From assembly GCF_000753735.1 (NCBI RefSeq), contig NZ_JPIN01000008.1:174250-238249 (forward strand): DNA of 64,000 nucleotides, written 5' to 3'. A program made the position numbers and the translations under genes. Source of the stretch: Pseudidiomarina atlantica. Lineage in GTDB: Bacteria; Pseudomonadota; Gammaproteobacteria; Enterobacterales; Alteromonadaceae. Below the pieces are notes generated by a model, which saw only the letters and a program-made list of their open reading frames with translations, did not search any database and was not told the DNA's origin. Shown here in pieces: positions 9,160 to 19,058 of this stretch. The first letter of the stretch is position 1; every line of letters starts with the position of its first letter.

Positions 9160-10215
9160 TTATTTCTGTTTAAGCGTTGCCATATCAATCACAAAGCGGT
9201 ATTTCACGTCGCTTTTGAGCATGCGCTCGTAAGCTACGTTAATCTCATCCATGGCGATCATCTCGATATCCGAAGTGATGCCATGTTCGGCACAGAAATC
9301 GAGCATTTCTTGCGTTTCTGCGATACCACCAATCAACGAACCGGCCAAACTGCGACGTTTGGCGATCAAGTTAAATACCGCTGGCGATGGATGATGCTCT
9401 GCTGGCACGCCAACCAAACACATGGTGCCATCGAGGCGCAGTAACGACAGGTACGCATCTAAATCGTGAGGTGCGGCAACCGTGTTGAGAATGAAATCGA
9501 GCGAGTTGGTCCACTCTTTCATCGCTTCTTCGTCTTTGGAGATCACTACGTGATCAGCACCCAAGCGCTTGCCATCATCTACTTTACCTGGCGAGGTGGT
9601 AAATAAGACGACTTCAGCACCCATGGCACTGGCGATCTTAACCGCCATGTGACCGAGTCCGCCGAGTCCGACCACACCCACTTTATGACCTTTGGTCACA
9701 CCCCAGTGACGCAAGGGCGAGTAGGTGGTGATACCCGCACAAAGCAGCGGTGCAACGCCGGCCAGATCGAGTTTGTCAGAGACTTTTAAAACAAAACCTT
9801 CTTTCACGGTGATGCGGTTTGAATAGCCGCCAAAGGTAACGCCGCCAAGATGTTTGTCTTCGCCATTGTAAGTACCAACAAAACCGTTTTCGCAGTATTG
9901 TTCATGGCCTTCATCACAACTATGGCAGTGACCACAGGAGTCGACCATACAGCCGACGCCCACCGTGTCACCTACTTTAAACTTGCTGACTTTACTGCCA
10001 ACACGAGTGACTTTACCGACAATCTCATGCCCAGGTACGCAGGGGAATACGGTGCCACCCCATTCATTACGCGCTTGGTGCAAATCGGAGTGGCAGACGC
10101 CACAGTACTCAATTTCTATTTCTACATCTTCGGCCGTTGGATCACGGCGTTCGAATTCAAAGTATTCGAGTTCTTTATCTGCAGCCTGTGCTGCATAACC
10201 AATCGCTTGTGGCAT
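9160..10215 (-). CDS. Zinc-dependent alcohol/aldehyde dehydrogenase (YahK/CAD-like)
   Basis: A 351-residue medium-chain dehydrogenase/reductase. The catalytic zinc site is in CGVCHSDLH and GHEIVG. The structural zinc cysteines are in CGHCHSCDEGHEQYC. The Rossmann motif is GLGGLGHMAVKIA. The pattern fits NADP-dependent aldehyde reductases of the cinnamyl-alcohol-dehydrogenase group, such as E. coli YahK; the in vivo substrate is unknown. AAGGAG lies eight bases before the ATG. It begins 15 bases after the M1 aminopeptidase gene and may share its transcript. A strong terminator follows. Confidence 0.88.
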   Translation of the reverse strand: MPQAIGYAAQAADKELEYFEFERRDPTAEDVEIEIEYCGVCHSDLHQARNEWGGTVFPCVPGHEIVGKVTRVGSKVSKFKVGDTVGVGCMVDSCGHCHSCDEGHEQYCENGFVGTYNGEDKHLGGVTFGGYSNRITVKEGFVLKVSDKLDLAGVAPLLCAGITTYSPLRHWGVTKGHKVGVVGLGGLGHMAVKIASAMGAEVVLFTTSPGKVDDGKRLGADHVVISKDEEAMKEWTNSLDFILNTVAAPHDLDAYLSLLRLDGTMCLVGVPAEHHPSPAVFNLIAKRRSLAGSLIGGIAETQEMLDFCAEHGITSDIEMIAMDEINVAYERMLKSDVKYRFVIDMATLKQK

Positions 10216-10230
10216 AACCTACTCCTTGGG

Positions 10231-12081
10231 TTAATCGTTAGCTGGGTACAGCAACGCTTCGTTTACCGTTTGCGTAAGTGGGTGATACCCAGGCTTCGCT
10301 TGTTGATAAACTTCGCGTGCCCATTTTAAGTTGTCCGGTGTTTTCGCTAATTCACGATACAACGGACTCACGAGCTTGTTGCGTCCAATAGTGAGCAAGT
10401 AATTACGCAAACGCTCCCGCGCTGGTTCATAATTTTTCACAATCGCCAAACGCAACCAAGCATGTGCAATTTCTGCGTTTTGACTGGTAGTAAGACCGTA
10501 CTCCTTGTCTAAGCGTTCCATATTCACGCTAGAGATATCGAGCGGCAAATTATTGATGAAGTGCAACCACTCGTGCGTAGTCCATTCAGCTGTTTGTAAT
10601 TGTCCACCTTTCAACCAACGTTGCATTTGTTTTTCAACTTGCGCGAATGCATCCGATTCGGGTTGCGGTGCGTCGGCAGGAAGGCCCGGTTGGTGAATCC
10701 ATTCATTGATTTTATCCATGCTCACCACGTTCGGGTGCTTGGCGAGCAAGTTGCGCGCAAGATAGTCTTTAAATTGCTTAGTAGAGATGCTCTGAAACGC
10801 GAAATCAGCAAAATACTGGCGTAAAAACGCATCAAAGGTTTCACGGCCAAATTTGTCTTCCAAGTAGACCAAGAACAACTGGCCTTTCACGTAAGGCACA
10901 TTGGAGAACACATCATCTGGATGGCGGGTACCGAGTTCAATATTCAATACCGTGTCTGCCGGCGCTAAACGCTCCATGTCTGCCAGCAAGTCTTGATAGC
11001 CAAGTGCCAGTTCCATTTGTGCGCGACGTTCACCGAACAAGGCTTCCATGATGCGATTTTCAACATAGCTGGTAAATCCTTCATTGATCCACAAATCGCG
11101 CCAGCTGGCGTTGGTCACTAAGTTGCCAGACCAAGAATGCGCGAGTTCGTGCGCAATCAAGTTAATCAGAGTGCGATCACCAGAAATCACCGTCGGCGTA
11201 ATAAACGATAGTCGCGGATTTTCCATTCCGCCATAGGGGAAACTTGGCGGCAATACTAATAGGTCATAGCGGTCCCAGCGATAGGGGCCGTACATTTTTT
11301 CAGTCGCTGTGATCATTGCTGGCGTGTCAGCCCACTCCCACACCGCATCATCAATGATGTAAGACTCAGCAAATACCGCAACGTTATCGCTAATCGACTT
11401 CACTTCAAGGTCGCCCGCAGCAATCGCAATCAAATAAGGTGAAATCGGCTGTGGCATCGATAAATGATACTCACCGCTCCGCTCATCGCTCAGGCTGTTG
11501 TTGGCACTCATCACCGCCAACAAGCCAGGTTCAGTATGAAGCATCGCATTGTAAGTCAAACGCAGGGCCGGTGTATCTTGAATTGGAATCCAACTGCGCG
11601 AGTGAATGGGTTGCGACTGACTAAACATAAAGGGATGTTTTTTACCCGCAGTTTGCTCTGGAGTCAGCCACTGCAAACCACTTGCAGTCGGCGCGGTGGC
11701 ATAATGAATACGCACTTTCTCGGCGCTATCGCCAATACTGATGGTCAACTCCTGACCGAGAGTTTCATGCGCATCGCCTAGCTGATAGGCCGTTTCTTGC
11801 CAGGCGTTATCAACCCAGAGTTCGGTTTTTTCAATGGTCAGATCGCGGGTGTCTAAATGCAACGTATCGGCATCGCCATGACGCAAGAGATCATAGGTGG
11901 CGGTGCCAACCAGTTGTTTATTGTCGAAGTCGATGGTTAGATCGAGCTCTAAATGCGGCGTCGATACCTCATTTAATTTGGCGTAGCTATGCGCATCTTC
12001 CGCCCACGCATGCTGAGTTGCAGTACTGGCAACTAAAGTGGCGGCGGTGGCCCACTGTAAGAACTGTTGCTTTATCGCCAT
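10231..12081 (-). CDS. M1 family zinc aminopeptidase, leukotriene A4 hydrolase-like
   Basis: A 616-residue exported or periplasmic metallopeptidase with a signal peptide (cleavage near WAEDA, residue 27). Domains in order: N-terminal beta domain, catalytic domain with the substrate-anchoring GGMEN (284-288) and zinc site HELAHSW (His311, Glu312, His315) plus Glu334 in NEGFTSY, then a helical C-terminal domain of the LTA4H type. It should remove N-terminal residues from peptides. AAGGA precedes the ATG. It is divergent from rsmE, with a 52-base gap between the starts. Confidence 0.9.
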   Translation of the reverse strand: MAIKQQFLQWATAATLVASTATQHAWAEDAHSYAKLNEVSTPHLELDLTIDFDNKQLVGTATYDLLRHGDADTLHLDTRDLTIEKTELWVDNAWQETAYQLGDAHETLGQELTISIGDSAEKVRIHYATAPTASGLQWLTPEQTAGKKHPFMFSQSQPIHSRSWIPIQDTPALRLTYNAMLHTEPGLLAVMSANNSLSDERSGEYHLSMPQPISPYLIAIAAGDLEVKSISDNVAVFAESYIIDDAVWEWADTPAMITATEKMYGPYRWDRYDLLVLPPSFPYGGMENPRLSFITPTVISGDRTLINLIAHELAHSWSGNLVTNASWRDLWINEGFTSYVENRIMEALFGERRAQMELALGYQDLLADMERLAPADTVLNIELGTRHPDDVFSNVPYVKGQLFLVYLEDKFGRETFDAFLRQYFADFAFQSISTKQFKDYLARNLLAKHPNVVSMDKINEWIHQPGLPADAPQPESDAFAQVEKQMQRWLKGGQLQTAEWTTHEWLHFINNLPLDISSVNMERLDKEYGLTTSQNAEIAHAWLRLAIVKNYEPARERLRNYLLTIGRNKLVSPLYRELAKTPDNLKWAREVYQQAKPGYHPLTQTVNEALLYPAND

Positions 12082-12133
12082 GTCGGCTTTCCTTCTGATA
12101 AGATGTTGACATCAATTGTTATCGGAACATGTT

Positions 12134-12904
12134 ATGCGAGTACCGCGAATTTATCATCCTTTCGACGAAAAAACTGCGTCCGCCGGCTGGCCCATCGGCC
12201 ATCAACTAGAACTTAGCGATGACGCAGCAAATCATGTTGGCCGCGTGTTGCGTATGAATGCTGGACAAGCGCTGACACTGTTTAACGGTGACGGCCATGA
12301 TTACGCCGCGAAGATTGTGGCGGTCAGCAAAAAGAATGTGCTGGTGGAAATCACTGCGCAAGCGTTGAATACCAGCGAGGCGCCAATCAAAATTCATCTA
12401 GGTCAGGGCGTTTCACGTGGCGATCGCATGGATTTCGTGTTGCAAAAATCGGTCGAGCTCGGAGTACACGCCATAACGCCGTTATTTACCGAACGCTGTG
12501 GGGTCAAACTCAGCGGTGACCGGTTACTGAAAAAACAACAACAATGGCAAAAAATTGTCATTGGGGCTTGCGAGCAGAGTGGCCGCAGTTATGTGCCAGT
12601 AGTGCACACTCCAGTGCCGTTACAACAGTGGCTCGGCGAGCTTCCTGCTGCACTTCGCTTGACGCTAGACCCCGAAGCGCAGGTGCCGCTACGCGAGCAA
12701 CAGCTCAGCAGTGAGCACATTCAGCTGCTCATAGGTCCTGAGGGAGGCCTCACCGAGGCCGAGATTACAGCAGCAGCAACAGCTAACTTTCAAGCCGTGC
12801 GACTCGGCCCTCGCGTGCTGCGCACAGAAACAGCAGCCCTTAGTGCATTGACTGCGGTACAATACCAATTCGGCGATTTAGCCACTGCGACTGGCAAGGA
12901 GTAA
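12134..12904 (+). CDS. rsmE: 16S rRNA m3U1498 methyltransferase
   Basis: A 256-residue SPOUT-class methyltransferase that modifies U1498 of 16S rRNA in the assembled 30S subunit. It starts MRVPRIYHPF, like E. coli RsmE, has the PUA-like N-terminal half (DDAANHVGRVLRM) and ends with the knot signatures IGPEGGLTEAEI and LGPRVLRTETAALSAL. I reject an in-frame TTG six codons earlier because the family begins at MR[IV]PRI. It is first in a tight run with gshB (4-base gap), yqgE and ruvX, an order conserved in gammaproteobacteria. Confidence 0.95.
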   Translation: MRVPRIYHPFDEKTASAGWPIGHQLELSDDAANHVGRVLRMNAGQALTLFNGDGHDYAAKIVAVSKKNVLVEITAQALNTSEAPIKIHLGQGVSRGDRMDFVLQKSVELGVHAITPLFTERCGVKLSGDRLLKKQQQWQKIVIGACEQSGRSYVPVVHTPVPLQQWLGELPAALRLTLDPEAQVPLREQQLSSEHIQLLIGPEGGLTEAEITAAATANFQAVRLGPRVLRTETAALSALTAVQYQFGDLATATGKE

Positions 12905-12908
12905 GCAT

Positions 12909-13853
12909 ATGAAACTAGCAATGATTATGGACCCTATGGCAACGGTTAAAACCTATAAGGACACCAGCTTTCGCCTGTTGCTCGAAGCCCAAGCTCAGGG
13001 GTATGAATGCTTTTATCTTGAGATGCAGGACTTATCATTGCAACAAGGTAAACCCATGGCACGCGCACGACCTGTTACCGTGCGCGACCAAGCAGAAGAT
13101 TTTTACACTTTTGGCGAAGTGGCTGAGCAGCCACTAGCTGAGTTTGACGTCATTATGATGCGCAAAGATCCGCCATTCGACACCGAGTACGTGTATGCCA
13201 CTTACATGCTTGAGTTAGCCGAACAAGCCGGTGCGTTGGTGGTCAACAAACCGCAAAGCTTGCGCGATTGTAATGAGAAACTGTTCACTGCTTGGTTTGC
13301 TGATTTAACGCCGCCGACCATTGTCACGCGCCGCGCCGAGCAGATCCGTGCCTTTCACCAACAGCACCAAGATATTATCTTAAAGCCACTCGATGGCATG
13401 GGAGGCGCGTCGATTTTCCGCGTCCGCGAAGATGGCAATAACCTTGGTGTCATTATCGAAACGCTGACCGCGCACGGTACCCGTTACGCGATGATTCAGC
13501 GCTATTTACCGGAAATCAAAGACGGTGACAAACGCATTCTGATCATCGATGGCGAGCCAATGCCCTATTCACTCGCACGCGTACCCTCAGCAGGTGAAAC
13601 TAGAGGCAATCTTGCAGCCGGTGGCAGCGGACGCCCGCAACCTCTGTCTGACAGCGACTGGGAACTAGCGCGGCGGGTCGGTCCTGAATTGAAAAAGCGT
13701 GGCTTATTGCTGGTGGGACTGGATGTCATTGGCGATCGTATCACTGAAATTAATGTAACGAGCCCCACTTGTATGCGCGAGATCGAGGCCGCATATGATA
13801 TTAATATTGCCGCCAAATTATTTGAAGCGATCGCGGCGCGACTTAAGGCCTAG
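12909..13853 (+). CDS. gshB: Glutathione synthetase
   Basis: A 314-residue ATP-grasp enzyme that joins glycine to gamma-glutamylcysteine. It opens with MKLAMIMDPMATVKTYKD, with ATP-grasp elements IILKPLDGMGGASIFR and EINVTSPTCMREIE and the flexible loop around SAGETRGNLAAGGSG. The length matches E. coli (316). GGAG lies just upstream, overlapping the end of rsmE. It is followed six bases later by yqgE. Confidence 0.97.
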   Translation: MKLAMIMDPMATVKTYKDTSFRLLLEAQAQGYECFYLEMQDLSLQQGKPMARARPVTVRDQAEDFYTFGEVAEQPLAEFDVIMMRKDPPFDTEYVYATYMLELAEQAGALVVNKPQSLRDCNEKLFTAWFADLTPPTIVTRRAEQIRAFHQQHQDIILKPLDGMGGASIFRVREDGNNLGVIIETLTAHGTRYAMIQRYLPEIKDGDKRILIIDGEPMPYSLARVPSAGETRGNLAAGGSGRPQPLSDSDWELARRVGPELKKRGLLLVGLDVIGDRITEINVTSPTCMREIEAAYDINIAAKLFEAIAARLKA

Positions 13854-13859
13854 AGGTTT

Positions 13860-14426
13860 ATGGAAGCATTAACGAATTTACAGAACCACTTTTTAATTGC
13901 CATGCCGAGCTTGGACGATCCGTTCTTTCAACGTTCGGTTACGTTTATTTGTGAGCACAACCAAGACGGAGCTATGGGCTTGGTGATCAACCAGCCGGTT
14001 GAAATGAACGTTGCCAGCCTACTGCAGCAATTAGAGATTGTCGTGCCCGAACATTCGTCGATGTTTAATCAGCAAGTGTTTGCTGGCGGCCCGTTAGCGC
14101 GCGACCGTGGTTTCGTATTACATGCGCCAGCTGGTGATTGGCGCAGCTCTGCCAAGTTAAGCGAAGAGCTGATGATCACCACCTCAAAAGATATTTTAGA
14201 AGCGATGGGCCGTGGCGACGCACCTGAGAAATTTTTGCTCACCCTTGGCTACGCAGGCTGGGAAGCCGGTCAGCTAGAACAGGAGTTGGCGGAGAATAGC
14301 TGGCTTACCATTCCCGCTGACCCTGACATTTTATTTAATACCCCTGTCAATGAACGCTGGCAAAAAGCCACTGAAAAACTTGGTTTTCATTCGTGGCAAC
14401 TCGGACCTGAGGCCGGTCACGCATGA
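13860..14426 (+). CDS. yqgE: YqgE/AlgH family protein (DUF179)
   Basis: A 188-residue protein of the YqgE/AlgH family, recognised by [19 protein letters not shown] and [18 protein letters not shown] near the N-terminus and [12 protein letters not shown] towards the C-terminus. Its biochemical role is not established; AlgH was linked to alginate regulation in Pseudomonas. GAGG lies four bases before the ATG. The stop overlaps the ruvX start as ATGA, the standard gshB-yqgE-ruvX arrangement. Confidence 0.93.
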   Translation: MEALTNLQNHFLIAMPSLDDPFFQRSVTFICEHNQDGAMGLVINQPVEMNVASLLQQLEIVVPEHSSMFNQQVFAGGPLARDRGFVLHAPAGDWRSSAKLSEELMITTSKDILEAMGRGDAPEKFLLTLGYAGWEAGQLEQELAENSWLTIPADPDILFNTPVNERWQKATEKLGFHSWQLGPEAGHA

Positions 14427-14839
14427 GCCAAGTGTTAGGCTTTGATTTTGGCACGCACAATATTGGTGTCGCGGTCGGCCAGTCGATTACCGGTACCGCC
14501 TCACCGCTCGCCGCGTTAAAAGCAAAAGACGGCCAACCGGATTGGCTGGTAGTCGAAAAGTTGATTAAGGAATGGCAGCCAAAACTGTTGGTGGTGGGCT
14601 TGCCGTTGAACATGGATGGTTCGGAGCAAGCACTGACGGATTTAGCGCGCAAATTTGCCAACCGCCTGCATGGCCGCTTTGGCTTACCTGTTGAGTTGCA
14701 AGATGAACGCCTGACCACAGTGGCGGCAAAAGAAGAGCTGTTTGCTCGCGGTGGCTTCCGCGAGCTCAGCAAAGACAAGATTGATAGCGCGGCAGCCCAG
14801 CTTATTCTTGAAGACTACCTCGCCCACCACTCGCTATAG
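14423..14839 (+). CDS. ruvX: Pre-16S rRNA nuclease / Holliday junction resolvase-like protein
   Basis: A 138-residue RNase H-fold protein (YqgF). The first catalytic Asp is in [15 protein letters not shown] (residues 4-18), followed by [11 protein letters not shown] and the DERLTT signature; the C-terminal [14 protein letters not shown] carries another acidic site. In E. coli it takes part in maturing the 16S rRNA 5' end. It is translationally coupled to yqgE. Its last six bases overlap the 3' end of the convergent PhoH gene. Confidence 0.95.
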   Translation: MSQVLGFDFGTHNIGVAVGQSITGTASPLAALKAKDGQPDWLVVEKLIKEWQPKLLVVGLPLNMDGSEQALTDLARKFANRLHGRFGLPVELQDERLTTVAAKEELFARGGFRELSKDKIDSAAAQLILEDYLAHHSL

Positions 14840-16219
14840 ATTTTCCTCAGCATATTGCGCTAATGAGCTACGAACCACACCATTTAAGTTCACAGTGGCG
14901 CTGCCTGGATAATCTTTGAATCTTTCTACTATATAAGTGAGTCCCGAGGTCACCGCAGTCAAATAATAACTGTCAATTTGTGCCAAGTTACCCGAACAAA
15001 TAATTTTAGTGCCGGTACCACAGCGGGTGATGATGGTTTTCAGCTGTGATGCGGTTAAGTTTTGCGACTCATCGAGCAAAACAATGGCATTTTGAATCGA
15101 GCGCCCGCGCATAAAGTTCAGCGATTTAAACTGGATATTGGCCTTGTTCATTATGTAATTGAGGCTCGAATCCATGCTCTCATCGTGTTTGTGTAACACT
15201 TCGAGCGAGTCCGTAATTGCCGCCAACCAAGGTGCCATTTTTTCTTCTTCAGTGCCGGGTAAATAGCCTATAGATTCCGCAATTTCGGGTGTGTTGCGGG
15301 TCACGATAATCTTTTCGTAAATGCCCTGCTCGATGACCAGTTCTAGCGCACTTGCCAATGCCAGCAAGGTTTTACCACTACCCGCTGGCCCAGTCAGAAT
15401 CACTAAGTCTATCGACGGGTCCAGCAAGGCATTCATCGCCATCGCTTGATAGATATTTTTAGGATGTATACCCCACGCGTGATAACTCATCATGCGCTCA
15501 AATCCGAGGTCATGGAGGCGCACATGCGCTCCATCGTAGCCGACGACTTTGGCAGCAAAATGTTCGGTGTCGTCAATCAAATACTGATTACGAAACACCG
15601 ATGGCAACACACTGCGTTCCACTTCATGGAAAGTCTCTCGGCCCTCTTGCATGCTGGTGACTTCGCCTACGGTTTGCCAAAAATCGCCCTCTAGCTCGAC
15701 AAAGCCTTTAGAGAGAAAACGAATATCATCAATCAATTGGTCGGTACGGTAGTCTTCAACAAACTTCACCCCGGCACCTTTAGCTTTGAGGCGCATGTTG
15801 ATGTCTTTGGTGACCAACACCACTTTTGCTGGCGCATGCTTTTTCTGTAGTTCGATAGCAGCTTGAATAATACGGTGATCGTTCTCTGATAAGTTCAACA
15901 CCGAATCCGTTTGCTTGAGCTGGTAATCGGGGAAAATCGCCAAGGTGCCCTCCGCGTGATGCGCTCCCTGCATGCGGCTCAACGGCACGCCAGCAATGAT
16001 TTCTTCTGGACTGGCATCTTTTAACGCATCTTCGAGTGAGCGAATCGCAACGCGCGCTTCACGACTGACATCTTTGTGGCGATCTTTAATGTTATCGAGC
16101 TCTTCGAGCACGACCATTGGAATGATAACGTTGTGTTCTTCAAAATTGAGAAAGGCAAGGGGTTCGTGAAGTAAGATGTTGGTGTCGAGCAGGTAATATT
16201 TAGGCGTAGTTTCGGGCAT
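14834..16219 (-). CDS. PIN-PhoH fusion ATPase (PhoH2/YlaK type)
   Basis: A 461-residue protein with an N-terminal PIN nuclease domain ([13 protein letters not shown] near the start; acidic residues in [11 protein letters not shown]) and a C-terminal PhoH P-loop ATPase ([15 protein letters not shown]alker [11 protein letters not shown]alker B). Proteins of this layout are probable RNA helicase/nucleases, and some act in toxin-antitoxin pairs. No antitoxin-like partner is seen here. The start is placed at 16219 (MPETTPKYY) because GAGG lies just upstream; four further in-frame codons precede it. It is convergent with ruvX and divergent from rapA. Confidence 0.9.
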   Translation of the reverse strand: MPETTPKYYLLDTNILLHEPLAFLNFEEHNVIIPMVVLEELDNIKDRHKDVSREARVAIRSLEDALKDASPEEIIAGVPLSRMQGAHHAEGTLAIFPDYQLKQTDSVLNLSENDHRIIQAAIELQKKHAPAKVVLVTKDINMRLKAKGAGVKFVEDYRTDQLIDDIRFLSKGFVELEGDFWQTVGEVTSMQEGRETFHEVERSVLPSVFRNQYLIDDTEHFAAKVVGYDGAHVRLHDLGFERMMSYHAWGIHPKNIYQAMAMNALLDPSIDLVILTGPAGSGKTLLALASALELVIEQGIYEKIIVTRNTPEIAESIGYLPGTEEEKMAPWLAAITDSLEVLHKHDESMDSSLNYIMNKANIQFKSLNFMRGRSIQNAIVLLDESQNLTASQLKTIITRCGTGTKIICSGNLAQIDSYYLTAVTSGLTYIVERFKDYPGSATVNLNGVVRSSLAQYAEENL

Positions 16220-16391
16220 GCGTAACCTCAAGCAGTAGTGAAAATTTATTTTAATAATTCTGGCTTGGTCTACAGTTTTAAGACTAGCGCAGTTTTCATG
16301 AAAATGGTGTGAACATTGAAAAAAATTTCGCTACCATGTGCGACCTTTTTTGAAGACGCATCAAACGTCCGCAGTCGTAGAGGATGATGGC

Positions 16392-19058
16392 ATGACAATT
16401 GAATCCACCGAGATTCCTGCAGTAGGTCAACGTTGGCTTAGTGAAACCGAGTTAGAGCAAGGTCTAGGCTTAATCACCCAAGTCGAAGGTCGACTGCTGA
16501 GTGTATTTTTTCCAGCGACCGATGAGTTGCGCCAATATGCCCTTGCGCAAGCACCCTTGGCACGTTATCGCCTGCTTCCCGATGACCAAGGCCAGCACGC
16601 TGAAGGCTGGGCATTTACCGTACAACAGGTAGAAGTTCGCGGCGGTGTCTACGTGTACCACGGTGAGCGCGAAGACGACGGCAATGCAGTGGTGGTGCCA
16701 GAGGCGCAATTAGCGGCACAGGTTGCCACTCATCATCCCTTAACTCGACTAATGGCCGGCAAAGCTGACCGCCTCGACATGTATCGCTTGCGACAACGAG
16801 CGCAAGTGCACCTGAAACGCTGGCAGCAGTCGCCGGTGGCAGGCTTACTGGGGGCGCGCGCACAATTATTACCGCATCAGCTCTATATTGCTCACAGTGT
16901 CGCTGACCGTTTTCAGCCGCGGGTGTTACTGGCTGATGAGGTCGGCTTGGGCAAAACCATTGAAGCAGGCCTGATTTTGCAACGCCGGCTGTTAACCGGT
17001 CGCGCGCAACGCGTATTAATTGCCGTGCCAGACGCGCTATGCCACCAATGGTTGGTCGAGCTCCGCCGCCGCTTTGCCCTCGCCTTTAGTCTGTTTGACA
17101 GCGAGCGCTGCGCTGAGGCACAAATCGATAGTGACAATGTGTTCGAAACCGAGCAACTGGTGGTGATCCCACAAAGCTTGTTAGACGAGGCGAATTGGTT
17201 TGCGCAACTATTGGTAGCGGAATTCGATACGCTTATCGTTGATGAGGCGCATCGCATTGCGCCGGCCACGCAACGCTTTTCGCAGCTCCAGCAATTATGC
17301 GAAGCCATCGCTAGCGTATTGCTGCTGACAGCCACGCCAGAACAAGCTGGCCTAGATGGCCATTTCGCCCGGCTGCAATTACTCGACCCTGACCGCTTTC
17401 ATTCCTTTGCTGAGTTTCAGCAAGAGCAGCAGGACTACCAGCAGCTCACCAAGCTTGCCACAGTGCTGGCCCGCGAAGGTGCGCACAAATTGCTCGACCG
17501 CTTGCTCGATCATTATGGCACTGGCCGGTTGATGTTTCGCAACAGTCGGAGTCACATTGGCGGCTTCCCAGAGCGAATTTGTTTACCAGTTGAACTCCAG
17601 AGCAGCGATGATTTCGCCGCAAAAGCGCAATGGTTACAGCAATTACTGCGTGAGCATAAACAAGATAAATTCGTGCTCATTTGTCGCTCGTCGCTGACGG
17701 TGCAAGAACTCTACGATTATTTACGCGTGCAACATGGTATTCATGCTGCTGTGTTTCACGAGGGCATGACCTTGCTCGAACGTGATCGCGCGGCCGAATA
17801 TTTTGCTAGCCCCGAAGATGGTTGTCCGATTTTGCTCTGCTCAGAAATTGGTAGCGAGGGGCGAAACTTTCAGTTTACCCATCAGTTAGTGCTATTTGAT
17901 TTGCCTGATCACCCCGAACTCCTCGAGCAACGGATCGGACGCTTAGATCGCCTTGGTCAACGTCACGCAGTGCAAATCCATGTGCCTTACACTATCGATA
18001 GCCGCGATGCCTATCTTTTTGAGTGGTATAGCGCGATGCAAGCGTTTTCCGCTCCGAATCCTGTCGGCGCCATGCTGTACGATGAATTTCATCAGCAGCT
18101 GCAGCCCTTTTTAACCGGTGATTATCACGATGAGCTCGGCTTTGCTGAGTTGGTTGCAGCAACCGAAGAACGGGCGCAGCAATTACGTGCACGAATCGAA
18201 CAGGGCCGCGACCGTTTACAGGAGCTCAACGCCTTTCGCCCGCAAGCGGCGCAAGCAGTCATTACTGCCATTCAGAGCGCTGCACAAACCGACGAATTGC
18301 AAGACTTTATGCTTGAGTTTTGGGCGCGCTTTGGCGTCGACTACGACGAATTGAACGCGCATAGCGGTTGGTTGCGCCCGACCGAGCAAATGCGTATTCA
18401 ATTGCCCGGATTAGCTGAGGATGGCATTACCGTTACCTTCTCGCGCGACTACGCACTGGATCACGAGCAGGTCGAGTTCTTATCGTGGGACCACCCGCAA
18501 GTGCAACATGCGCTAGAAGTATTGAGTCAAGATAGTTTCGGTAGTACCAGCGTGGCCTTAATGCAAAACAAAGGGCTCGCCGCTGGCACCTGGTTTGTCG
18601 AGTTGACCTTTAGTAGCCAACTGGTGACCAGCAGTGACTTGGTTGCCCATGAGTTCTATCCACACCACGCCATGCGCGTACTGCTTGATAGCCAAGGGCG
18701 TGAGCTCACCGCACGCGTGAATGCCAGCGCTTTTGACAAGCAGTTACAGTTTATTGATAAAAAACAAGCGCGAGCACTTTTGCAGCAGTTGCGACCGCAA
18801 ATTCAACAACTGATTACGCAGGCGTGGCAACCAGCGCAACAGCAACAACAGCAGTTGCTGGCGCAAGCACAAGCAAAGATCAGTGCTGAATTGGGTCAGC
18901 AGTTGCAACGCTTACATGAGCTAAAGCAGCGCAATCCTGCAGTGCGCGAAAGCGAAATTGAAGCTTTGCAAGTACGCCAACAACGCTTGCTAAGCGCACT
19001 AGAACAGCCGCAGCTGCAGCTTGATAGTGCGCGTATCATTGTGAATATGCCGCAATGA
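16392..19058 (+). CDS. rapA: RNA polymerase-associated SWI2/SNF2 ATPase RapA
   Basis: An 888-residue RNA polymerase recycling factor. N-terminal Tudor-like domains begin at VGQRWLSETELEQGLG. The helicase core has Walker A LLADEVGLGKTIEAG and the LIVDEAHRI box, then motif III LLLTATPEQ and C-lobe motifs GSEGRNFQF and LLEQRIGRLDRLGQ. E. coli RapA is 968 residues; the difference lies mainly in a shortened region between MFRNSR and FVLICRS. The start at 16392 has AGAGGA seven bases upstream, which favours it over an ATG 18 codons earlier. rluA overlaps its stop (ATGA). Confidence 0.95.
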   Translation: MTIESTEIPAVGQRWLSETELEQGLGLITQVEGRLLSVFFPATDELRQYALAQAPLARYRLLPDDQGQHAEGWAFTVQQVEVRGGVYVYHGEREDDGNAVVVPEAQLAAQVATHHPLTRLMAGKADRLDMYRLRQRAQVHLKRWQQSPVAGLLGARAQLLPHQLYIAHSVADRFQPRVLLADEVGLGKTIEAGLILQRRLLTGRAQRVLIAVPDALCHQWLVELRRRFALAFSLFDSERCAEAQIDSDNVFETEQLVVIPQSLLDEANWFAQLLVAEFDTLIVDEAHRIAPATQRFSQLQQLCEAIASVLLLTATPEQAGLDGHFARLQLLDPDRFHSFAEFQQEQQDYQQLTKLATVLAREGAHKLLDRLLDHYGTGRLMFRNSRSHIGGFPERICLPVELQSSDDFAAKAQWLQQLLREHKQDKFVLICRSSLTVQELYDYLRVQHGIHAAVFHEGMTLLERDRAAEYFASPEDGCPILLCSEIGSEGRNFQFTHQLVLFDLPDHPELLEQRIGRLDRLGQRHAVQIHVPYTIDSRDAYLFEWYSAMQAFSAPNPVGAMLYDEFHQQLQPFLTGDYHDELGFAELVAATEERAQQLRARIEQGRDRLQELNAFRPQAAQAVITAIQSAAQTDELQDFMLEFWARFGVDYDELNAHSGWLRPTEQMRIQLPGLAEDGITVTFSRDYALDHEQVEFLSWDHPQVQHALEVLSQDSFGSTSVALMQNKGLAAGTWFVELTFSSQLVTSSDLVAHEFYPHHAMRVLLDSQGRELTARVNASAFDKQLQFIDKKQARALLQQLRPQIQQLITQAWQPAQQQQQQLLAQAQAKISAELGQQLQRLHELKQRNPAVRESEIEALQVRQQRLLSALEQPQLQLDSARIIVNMPQ

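Noticed and set aside
12106..12134. TTGACA as a -35 element for rsmE
   Set aside because: A 17-base spacer would place the -10 element on the rsmE start codon itself, leaving no room for a leader or ribosome site.
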